From CAZOSF01 sp964582415 (GTDB lineage Bacteria > Bacteroidota > Bacteroidia > Flavobacteriales > Flavobacteriaceae), in contig CAZOSF010000052.1 of assembly GCA_964582415.1 (NCBI GenBank), positions 1 through 17,142 on the forward strand: a DNA stretch of 17,142 nt, in the 5' to 3' direction. The notes under the pieces are model-generated. The model was not told the origin of the DNA. It was given only the letters and a program-made list of their open reading frames with translations, and did not search any database. The position numbers and the translations under genes were made by a program. Shown one piece after another: positions 6,521 to 12,666 of the stretch (its first letter is position 1; the number at the start of each line of letters is the position of its first letter).

Positions 6521-7837
6521 ATGAAAAAATTAATGTTTAGCGCAATGTTCCTAATGGTTGGAGCATTGGCTTTCGGACAAGCAAATACAAGTAATGTCAA
6601 CCAGGTTGGTTCTGGAAATGGATCTTCGGTAACCCAAATAGGGATGACCAATGATTCGGACGTAGACCAATACGGAAATGACAACACTTCAGATGTAGAT
6701 CAAACTGGTAATAGCAACTACAATGATGTAGACCAATTGGGTAATGATAACAACTCTGATGTAGATCAAGTTGGAAACAATAACCAATCGTATGTGCATC
6801 AAGGATTTGGTACAGGCGCTGGACCAAACGATAACAACGATGCTATGATCGATCAGGACGGTAATAACAACTACGGACATATCGATCAGTATCCAGATGC
6901 TGATGGATCAGACAACAATGATGCCGATATCTGGCAAACTGGAAATTCCAACTATTCTTACATCTGGCAAGCTGGTGATAACAACTGGGGTCAGAACGAG
7001 CAAGTTGGAAATGGAAACGTTTCTGATGTTTGGCAAATTGGTGATGACAACTACGGTGGTGCTGGCCAATACGGTAATGGAAACTCCTCTTGGATGTATC
7101 AAGAAGGTGATTCAAACTATGCACTTACCATACAAGACGGTAATTCTAACGACGCTGATGTTAATCAGGTAGGAGATTTCAACCAATCTGTAATTTATCA
7201 AATTGGTGATGACAACAACAGTGATGTTGACCAAATTGGTGACTCTAACTTGGCTGAAAACGTGCAGCAGGGGAATGAAAACACTTCTGATATCGACCAA
7301 GTAGGTAATGGCAACTATGCTGGTGCCGGACAGTACGGTGATAACAACTACAGTAAGATCGATCAGGATGGGAACGGCAACTATGCCTTAACCTTGCAAA
7401 CTGGAAATTGGAACGGTAGTGCGGTTTTCCAAACTGGTGATGATAACGATTCCGATGTTGACCAAAATGGAAACGCCAACAGCTCTCTTGTGAACCAAGT
7501 GGGTGACATGAACGATTCTGATGTTATGCAAACTGGGAACTGGAATTCTTCTGGTGTGGCACAGCTTGGTAACAACAACCAATCTATTGTAGACCAAAAT
7601 GGTTTATTGAACGATAGTAGTGTATTCCAATCTGGAAACATGAACTTTAGTGATGTAGATCAAGATGGAGTTGGTAACTTTAGCGACGTGAAGCAGTATG
7701 GATTCGAGCATGACAGCTATGTTACTCAGAATGGTGATGGAAACGTGAGTGGTGTATATCAAACCGGTAACAACCACCTAAGCATTGTTAATCAAGTAGG
7801 AAATGGAAACACATCTTCTGTTTATCAATCCAACTAA
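6521..7837 (+). CDS. csgA: CsgA-like curli fibre subunit, 37 curlin units (csgA3)
   Basis: The largest curlin paralogue (438 residues). The signal peptide is residues 1-20 (MKKLMFSAMFLMVGALAFGQ) and is followed directly by 37 units of N-x-S-x-V-x-Q-x-G-x-x. Units 11-36 (residues 144-429) run 26 units without a single insertion or deletion. This predicts about 18 rungs of a beta-helix, more than three times E. coli CsgA. Units 7-10 (residues 88-143) are longer and rich in Asp/Asn, including PDADGSDNNDAD, which resembles a calcium-binding thrombospondin type 3 loop. The mature chain has no Arg and only two Lys. An 88-residue block is repeated internally (units 12-17 and 20-25). It shares the terminal GNNHLSIVNQVGNG...QSN cap and is followed by a terminator. 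Confidence 0.94.
   Translation: MKKLMFSAMFLMVGALAFGQANTSNVNQVGSGNGSSVTQIGMTNDSDVDQYGNDNTSDVDQTGNSNYNDVDQLGNDNNSDVDQVGNNNQSYVHQGFGTGAGPNDNNDAMIDQDGNNNYGHIDQYPDADGSDNNDADIWQTGNSNYSYIWQAGDNNWGQNEQVGNGNVSDVWQIGDDNYGGAGQYGNGNSSWMYQEGDSNYALTIQDGNSNDADVNQVGDFNQSVIYQIGDDNNSDVDQIGDSNLAENVQQGNENTSDIDQVGNGNYAGAGQYGDNNYSKIDQDGNGNYALTLQTGNWNGSAVFQTGDDNDSDVDQNGNANSSLVNQVGDMNDSDVMQTGNWNSSGVAQLGNNNQSIVDQNGLLNDSSVFQSGNMNFSDVDQDGVGNFSDVKQYGFEHDSYVTQNGDGNVSGVYQTGNNHLSIVNQVGNGNTSSVYQSN
6983..7180 (+). repeat. Higher-order repeat inside csgA3, copy 1 (units 12-17)
   Basis: These six curlin units resemble units 20-25 position by position, at a distance of exactly 264 bp (8 x 33 bp). The clearest markers are NYGGAGQYGNG against NYAGAGQYGDN and NYALTIQDGNS against NYALTLQTGNW. 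The second copy is at 7247-7444. Confidence 0.75.
7247..7444 (+). repeat. Higher-order repeat inside csgA3, copy 2 (units 20-25)
   Basis: Counterpart of 6983-7180, offset by 264 bp. It indicates growth of csgA3 by tandem duplication of an eight-unit (four-rung) block rather than of single units only. Confidence 0.75.
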
Positions 7838-7857
7838 TTTCACAATGTCATAAAAAC

Positions 7858-7892
7858 AATAAGGGCGAGATACTATTCTTGCCCTTATTTTT
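7858..7892 (+). terminator. Terminator after csgA3
   Basis: AATAAGGGCGAG (7858-7869) pairs with CTTGCCCTTATT (7878-7889) over 12 positions with one G-U pair. The loop is ATACTATT and the stem runs into five T (7888-7892). It separates the three fibre-subunit genes from csgBEFG. Readthrough is the simplest way to express the downstream genes, since no convincing promoter is seen in the 30 bases before csgB. Confidence 0.85.
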
Positions 7893-7921
7893 AACCAATT
7901 TTTTCGTATTTTTAAAGTATT

Positions 7922-8431
7922 ATGAAGAATATAGTAAGAATTTTTCTGGCAATAACTTTTGTGTTCATTTGTGTTTCCGTAAGTGCACAAACCTATATGA
8001 ATGAGGAGCCCGAAAGCGTGTACCAGGATTTTCAAAAGAAAAATTCAGCCATTAACTTTTTAAGTACTCAAGAGGTTCAAATTCCTACAACACAGGTCAA
8101 TTTGGTGTCCATTCAACAGGTAGGGACAGACAACCTCAGTGAGGTGCAGGTAGTTGCTCAGACTTCTACCATTGTCCTCAATCAAACCGGTAACTTTAAT
8201 ACAATTGGTCTAGATATCAAAGCCAACCAAGTTACCCAGGTGGTAAACCAATATGGAGAAAATCACTCCTTTTTAAATTTCAGTCCTTTTTCGAATATCC
8301 AGAATCTTCAAGTACAACAATCGGGAGAAGGGCAAAACCTAATCTTTCATGGTGGAAATTCCATCTCTGAAAGGATGATCATCACTATGAGTGGACAAAA
8401 TCAATTTATTGAAGTTAGAAACTTCAATTAA
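7922..8431 (+). CDS. csgB: CsgB-like curlin-repeat protein (putative nucleator)
   Basis: This secreted 169-residue protein has a signal peptide at residues 1-22 (ending VSVSA-Q) and a non-repetitive segment to about residue 60. It then has five degenerate curlin repeats marked by QVG (66-68), QTG (88-90), QYG (110-112), QSG (133-135) and MSG (156-158). The spacings are 22, 22, 23 and 23 residues, the rung length and rung number of E. coli CsgA and CsgB. It is more hydrophobic and less Asp-rich than the CsgAs upstream. In curli systems CsgB nucleates CsgA polymerisation at the surface. The position just before csgE and the differing repeats fit that role, but orthology to CsgB cannot be proved here; it could be another minor subunit. 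csgE starts four bases after its stop. Confidence 0.75.
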   Translation: MKNIVRIFLAITFVFICVSVSAQTYMNEEPESVYQDFQKKNSAINFLSTQEVQIPTTQVNLVSIQQVGTDNLSEVQVVAQTSTIVLNQTGNFNTIGLDIKANQVTQVVNQYGENHSFLNFSPFSNIQNLQVQQSGEGQNLIFHGGNSISERMIITMSGQNQFIEVRNFN

Positions 8432-8435
8432 ATCG

Positions 8436-9218
8436 ATGAAATATAACCTATTCATACTATTCTATTGTCTTTTATTTGGACAAGCCACAGATCTATTTGC
8501 TCAAATTTTGAATTCAGAATATGAAGCAAAGATTGAGTTTAAGGACAATGGTGAATTTTATGAAATAGCTGCATTTGCCGATAACAAAACCGATGGTACA
8601 TTTTCTGGACGCTATGAACTTTCAGTCTTCAGGGGTCAGTTAGGAAGTGCAAATACCAGTAAAAATTCCCAATCGGGCTTTTTGGTTTTACAACCTAAAG
8701 AAAAGTCCTTATTATCAAGTAACAATATTAATGTCACCGATGAGGACAAGCTAATTGTCCTTTTGTTGATTTATAATCAAGACGATCAATTGGTTGGAAA
8801 AGATCGGGTTGCATTCAATGATGAACAATCCGATGACTCTGCTCTAAAGAAAAAGGTGATCGAAGAATTAAAAACATCGGATGATGTAAATAGGGGGGGG
8901 GAAGATGGTGTGGAGATGCTTCGAGGTATTGTAACAGAAAACACCAAAACCAAGCCAGGACGAGACTTCTTCAGAAGTTTCTCCCAAGAATATGCCAACC
9001 AGAAGATCAATGGTGAGAAGATCATTACTGTAGAGGAGATATTAGCAATTGGGTCGAACACGAAGATTTTGGTAAAGGCAGACAATGAAATCATCTTTGA
9101 ATTTTTTGTGAATCCAAGGGCCGATTATATCGATCAAATGGTAGGATATGCCATTCATCGTACCAAGTTGTATTTCAAAAGGCTTGAAAAGAACCGAAAT
9201 CTCATAAAAAAATATTAG
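8436..9218 (+). CDS. csgE: CsgE curli secretion adaptor with N-terminal CsgH-like domain
   Basis: A 260-residue periplasmic protein, twice the length of E. coli CsgE (129). The signal peptide is residues 1-22 (ending DLFA-Q). Residues about 27-130 look like CsgH, the accessory curli protein known from alphaproteobacteria: a beta-sandwich pattern with GRYELSVFRGQLGSANTS, SQSGFLVLQP, then NINVTDEDKL and LIYNQDDQLVG. After a charged linker, residues 158-255 match CsgE: LRGIVTENTKTKPGRDFFRSF and IITVEE, then INGEK/ILVKAD and FFVNPRADYIDQMVGYAI. CsgE forms a nonameric cap on CsgG and delivers CsgA; CsgH is reported to inhibit amyloid formation. The ATG at 8436 is preferred to one at 8391 inside csgB because a signal peptide follows it. 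The linker is crossed by a G9 tract. Confidence 0.88.
   Translation: MKYNLFILFYCLLFGQATDLFAQILNSEYEAKIEFKDNGEFYEIAAFADNKTDGTFSGRYELSVFRGQLGSANTSKNSQSGFLVLQPKEKSLLSSNNINVTDEDKLIVLLLIYNQDDQLVGKDRVAFNDEQSDDSALKKKVIEELKTSDDVNRGGEDGVEMLRGIVTENTKTKPGRDFFRSFSQEYANQKINGEKIITVEEILAIGSNTKILVKADNEIIFEFFVNPRADYIDQMVGYAIHRTKLYFKRLEKNRNLIKKY
8893..8901 (+). repeat. G9 homopolymer in the csgE interdomain linker
   Basis: Nine consecutive G encode the Arg153-Gly154-Gly155-Glu156 junction of csgE, between the CsgH-like and CsgE domains. It is the longest G-run in the window (the next are seven). Slippage by one or two bases would remove the CsgE domain and leave the CsgH-like domain. It is either a phase-variation site or chance. 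Confidence 0.9.
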
Positions 9219-9227
9219 CTTCGTTGT

Positions 9228-9623
9228 ATGAAAACTCTGATAATTATACTCTCGCTAGGATTCTTCGGAATGTGTCATTCCCAACAATTGGTCTATAAAC
9301 CGGTCAATCCGATGTTCGGAGGCGACACTTTTAATTACCAACAATTATTGGCCTCTGCTAATGCACAGAATTCATTTGAAGACGACAATGCGACGGATAA
9401 TCGATCCAGTCTTCAACAATTTTCCGAGAGTGTTAACCGACAAGTATTGAGTCAACTTTCCAGATCCCTTTTTGATCAGCAATTGGGCGATGGACTAGCG
9501 GCAGGAACTTATACCATAGGTACCTTGTCATTGGAAATATATGATTCTGCGGAAGGATTGGTAATCAATATTTTGGATACTTCCACCGGTGAAGAAACAC
9601 AAATAATTGTTCCCGGCAATTAA
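9228..9623 (+). CDS. csgF: CsgF curli assembly chaperone
   Basis: This 131-residue protein (E. coli CsgF is 138) has a signal peptide at residues 1-18 or so (MKTLIIILSLGFFGMCHSQ). The CsgF hallmark follows: VYKPVNPMFGGDTFNYQQLL and then ASANAQN, equivalent to the E. coli NPNFGGNPNNG and SAQAQN segments that insert into the CsgG pore. A helical middle (QQFSESVNRQVLSQLSRSLF) and a beta-rich end (GTLSLEIYDSAEGLVINILD, then STGEETQIIVPG) complete the family pattern. CsgF passes out through or sits in the CsgG channel and helps place CsgB at the surface. The gene is nine bases after csgE and 14 before csgG, so it is in the same operon. Confidence 0.95.
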   Translation: MKTLIIILSLGFFGMCHSQQLVYKPVNPMFGGDTFNYQQLLASANAQNSFEDDNATDNRSSLQQFSESVNRQVLSQLSRSLFDQQLGDGLAAGTYTIGTLSLEIYDSAEGLVINILDTSTGEETQIIVPGN

Positions 9624-9637
9624 ATAGTAAGACAAAC

Positions 9638-11083
9638 ATGTGGAAGTCGATAACAATTATTCTTATTAGCCTGTTATTTGTAGGATGTGGGGCCTATTTT
9701 AATCAACCGGTTAAACCCGAAAAGGCACGTACAGGCGAAACAACCCCACGAAGTAAAGTGCTAGAAAACTTACCTGCACCGAAAGAACCCATAGTAGTTG
9801 GGGTTTATAACTTTAAAGATCAAACAGGGCAATATAAAAGTGTGGAGAACGGAAGTACCTTTAGCACTGCCGTTAGCCAAGGAGCCACGACCATTTTGAT
9901 CAAAGCCTTGGAAGATTCTAAATGGTTTACTCCCATTGAACGGGAAAACCTATCCAATCTATTGAATGAACGAAACATTATTCGTTCCACCCGAGATGAA
10001 TTTGCCAAAAGGGAGAACAAGGCACAGCCGCTACTGCCCCCATTATTATTTGCAGGGATTCTTCTGGAAGGAGGGGTTATTTCTTACGATACCAATATTA
10101 TGACAGGAGGATTGGGTGCCCGCTACTTTGGTGTTGGGGGATCAACACAATACCGTCAAGATCGACTCACCATTTACCTGAGAGCAGTTTCTACATCCAA
10201 CGGAAAGATTTTAAAGACCGTATATGTTTCTAAAACCATTTTGTCCCAGGCCATTGATGCCAGCTTGTTCAGATACGTGAATTTCCAACGATTGTTGGAA
10301 GTGGAAACGGGTATTACAAAAAACGAGCCTGTTCAATTGGCTATGAAAGATGCCATTGAAAAAGCGGTAGAATCATTGATCATCGAGGGAATTCAAGACC
10401 AATTATGGAGTTCCGGTGAAGGAGAAGAAGTTGAGAAGGAACTTGTTAATGCTTACCTTGACGAGAAGAAACTCGAAGAATCTACGTTACTCTACAACAG
10501 AAAGCAATACGAGGTGGATAATAGTAATTCCATTTCTGTAATTGGTAAAACCACACTTTTCCAAAGTGATTTCAGTAAAAAACCACTGGGTTATGGCGTC
10601 GGACTTGGATATACGCGTAGACTTAGTGATAAATTTGGACTTAATCTAACCGCCTCCTATTTTACCCTAGAGGCTGGGGAAAATTATTCTGAAAAATTCA
10701 TTTCGACCGATATCAATCTAGAGGGATATATTCTTCCCTACGATGATTTCTCGCCGGTGGTGTACGCAGGGATTGGGGGGGCTTTAAATCCAGATGAGCG
10801 ATACAATAATTCGTATAAAATTCCCAACCAGTTTAAGGTGCAAGGGGGTGTGGCTTTAGATACAAGAATTTCAAACCGTTTAACCATTCGGGCATTTGCC
10901 CAAGCGGATTACTTCTTCAACGATGATATTGATAGGGAAGTCACCGGAAAGCGTGATGACTATTACCTCAATTTTGGATTGGGCTTACACTATTTCTTTG
11001 GTAACAAGAAATCAAAAAATGTACCCATCGAAGTCTTAGAAGAATTAGAGGAAGCAACCCCAACAAATACTGATGGCCAATGA
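9638..11083 (+). CDS. csgG: CsgG curli secretion channel with C-terminal beta-barrel-like extension
   Basis: An outer-membrane lipoprotein that forms the curli export pore. The lipobox LLFVGC puts the lipidated Cys at 17. Residues 17-290 align along the whole E. coli CsgG (mature 262): LPAPKEPIVVGVYNFKDQTG, then FSTAVSQGATTILIKALEDS, ENLSNLLNERNIIR, GGLGARYFGVGGSTQYRQD, KTILSQAIDASLFRYVNFQRLL and NEPVQLAMKDAIE. At 481 residues it is about 200 longer than usual. Residues 298-455 form seven or eight amphipathic beta strands (GYGVGLGYTRRL, FGLNLTASYF, VVYAGIGGALN, FKVQGGVALDTR, YYLNFGLGLHYFFG) like a small OmpA-type barrel, followed by an acidic tail. The loop before Phe75 (E. coli Phe56) is changed and one residue longer. 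The stop overlaps the next start (ATGA). Confidence 0.93.
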   Translation: MWKSITIILISLLFVGCGAYFNQPVKPEKARTGETTPRSKVLENLPAPKEPIVVGVYNFKDQTGQYKSVENGSTFSTAVSQGATTILIKALEDSKWFTPIERENLSNLLNERNIIRSTRDEFAKRENKAQPLLPPLLFAGILLEGGVISYDTNIMTGGLGARYFGVGGSTQYRQDRLTIYLRAVSTSNGKILKTVYVSKTILSQAIDASLFRYVNFQRLLEVETGITKNEPVQLAMKDAIEKAVESLIIEGIQDQLWSSGEGEEVEKELVNAYLDEKKLEESTLLYNRKQYEVDNSNSISVIGKTTLFQSDFSKKPLGYGVGLGYTRRLSDKFGLNLTASYFTLEAGENYSEKFISTDINLEGYILPYDDFSPVVYAGIGGALNPDERYNNSYKIPNQFKVQGGVALDTRISNRLTIRAFAQADYFFNDDIDREVTGKRDDYYLNFGLGLHYFFGNKKSKNVPIEVLEELEEATPTNTDGQ

Positions 11084-12597
11084 AAAAGATATTCACATTT
11101 ATAGTACCCGTTTTCATAATCCTAGTCATTCTAGTTGGATGTCAGGAAGAGGGTATCGTAGAAAACGGTAGAGGAACGATTCAGGGAACCGTGGTGACCT
11201 TCGGAACGAATTTGCCCCTGGCCAATGTTAAGATAAGTACCAATCCAAGTTCTAACACCGTTTTTACGAACTCGGATGGTGAATTCACATTGCTGCAAGT
11301 TCCAACCGGAGAATATTCTGTTCAAGCGGAACTAACCGATTATGTTACCTCATTTGAACCGGCTAACGTTCAGGATGGTTTAACGACCAACATAGTTTTT
11401 GAAATGGAAGAGACGGCCTCCCAAAACCCTCCTCCGGCAACACCAGTATTGATTTATCCTGAAGATGACGATAATGAGATAAATACCCAACTTACCTTTG
11501 TATGGAGTTCCTCTCAAAACGACGATGATGAAATAGTCTATTCACTAGAGTTGCGCAATGGGGCAACGAATGAAATGCAATTGTTTGAAGAAATTTCGGA
11601 TACTACCTTTGCCGTTTCTGGATTGGATTTAGGCGTAAATTATTTTTGGCAAGTTACGGCCGACGATCTCACCAATGATCCGGTAAGCAGCGTAATCAGT
11701 AGCTTTGCAACAAAAGATCCTACTTTAAATCGCTTTTTCTATGTGAGGAAAATTGGAAATAATAATGTTATTTTTTCGGGTACTGATTCGGAAGGGAGTG
11801 ACAGTGAAGTAAATGAAAATGAAATTCAACTAACGTCTTCGGAAGTCAATAGTTACAGACCAAGAATGGATGCACAAGCAGGTAAATTGGCATTTCTTCG
11901 CACTGTGGGATCTGAAACTCATTTGTTTACAATGAATTTGGATGGTACCGAATTGAACCAAATTACCTCAAGTATTCCCGTTGCAGGATTTCGACAGGAT
12001 GAAGTAGATTTTACATGGTTTTTAAATGGTCAACGAATTTACTATCCCCATTTAAATAGACTTTATTCTGTGGAAGCGAATGGAACCGGTACCACATTGG
12101 TATATGAAGCACCTATCGGTACCTTCGTAACCGAGGTCGATGTAAATGAAGTTGATAATATTATTGCTATCAAGACAAATGACGCTAGCGGGTACAATGC
12201 CAGAATTTTCTTGTACGATCCCGTATTCGATCTTGAAATGGGAACCGTAATTGAAGGACAAGAAGGAGCGCTTGGTGGGATAGATTACTCTATCGATGGC
12301 AATAGTGTTTTATATACGAGGGATGTTTCTGGATTTGAAAATGCAAATTATCGCCAACTGGATTCACGACTTTTCATATACAATATTACCACCGATACAA
12401 CACAAGAAATACCGACTGGAAAGCCAATGGGCACCAACGATTTGGATGCAAAATTTGCTCCTAATGAAGGATCCATCATTTATATGAATACTTCAAATGA
12501 TGGGGTATCCCAGAAAAATATTTACAAAGTTCTATTGGATGATACAGAAAATAGGGAACTACTATTTACCGATGCCTTTATGCCCGACTGGGAATAA
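11080..12597 (+). CDS. Curli-operon lipoprotein: carboxypeptidase-regulatory-like, FnIII-like and TolB-like propeller domains
   Basis: A 505-residue lipoprotein translationally coupled to csgG (4-base ATGA overlap). The lipobox LVILVGC puts the lipidated Cys at 21. The residues after it, CQEEG, resemble the acidic lipoprotein export signal that sends Flavobacteriia lipoproteins to the cell surface. Residues 32-110 match carboxypeptidase-regulatory-like domains (GTIQGTVVTFGTNLPLANV, then SDGEFTLLQVPTGEYSV). After a Pro-rich linker, residues 118-211 look FnIII-like (PVLIYPEDDD, TFVWSSS, YFWQVTADD). From about 215 to the end there are PD40/TolB-like blades (LFTMNLDGTELNQIT, GIDYSIDGNSVLYTRD, AKFAPNEGSIIYM). 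It has no E. coli curli counterpart. A surface scaffold or fibre-anchoring role is inferred from location and domains. Confidence 0.85.
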   Translation: MKKIFTFIVPVFIILVILVGCQEEGIVENGRGTIQGTVVTFGTNLPLANVKISTNPSSNTVFTNSDGEFTLLQVPTGEYSVQAELTDYVTSFEPANVQDGLTTNIVFEMEETASQNPPPATPVLIYPEDDDNEINTQLTFVWSSSQNDDDEIVYSLELRNGATNEMQLFEEISDTTFAVSGLDLGVNYFWQVTADDLTNDPVSSVISSFATKDPTLNRFFYVRKIGNNNVIFSGTDSEGSDSEVNENEIQLTSSEVNSYRPRMDAQAGKLAFLRTVGSETHLFTMNLDGTELNQITSSIPVAGFRQDEVDFTWFLNGQRIYYPHLNRLYSVEANGTGTTLVYEAPIGTFVTEVDVNEVDNIIAIKTNDASGYNARIFLYDPVFDLEMGTVIEGQEGALGGIDYSIDGNSVLYTRDVSGFENANYRQLDSRLFIYNITTDTTQEIPTGKPMGTNDLDAKFAPNEGSIIYMNTSNDGVSQKNIYKVLLDDTENRELLFTDAFMPDWE

Positions 12598-12619
12598 TAT
12601 CCTTTAAAAACGATTTCGG

Positions 12620-12655
12620 AAACCTCACATACCTTTTGTGAGGTTTTCTTTTTTT
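12620..12655 (+). terminator. Terminator closing the curli operon
   Basis: AAACCTCACA (12620-12629) and TGTGAGGTTT (12637-12646) form a perfect 10-bp stem with loop TACCTTT, followed by TCTTTTTTT. It lies 22 bp after the lipoprotein stop and runs directly into the purM -7 element. Confidence 0.92.
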
Positions 12656-12662
12656 ACCTTTG
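12655..12662 (+). promoter_or_regulatory. -7 element of the purM promoter
   Basis: TACCTTTG fits TAnnTTTG perfectly and ends four bases before the purM ATG, so the message is probably leaderless. The terminator of the curli operon occupies the spacer region. A TTG at 12636-12638 gives only 16 bases of spacing, so the -33 element is uncertain. Confidence 0.6.
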
Positions 12663-12666
12663 CCGC

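Noticed and set aside
5049..7641. Several minus-strand open frames opposite the csgA genes
   Set aside because: They arise from the repetitive composition of the curlin repeats and show no signal peptides, promoters or family motifs.
4446..7837. CRISPR-like array or VNTR suggested by regular 33-bp periodicity
   Set aside because: The period is protein-coding (11 codons), the frame is open throughout with a signal peptide, and there are no unique spacers.
8391..8435. Longer csgE start inside the end of csgB
   Set aside because: The ATG at 8436 is directly followed by a good signal peptide; the extension would place 15 residues before it and overlap csgB.
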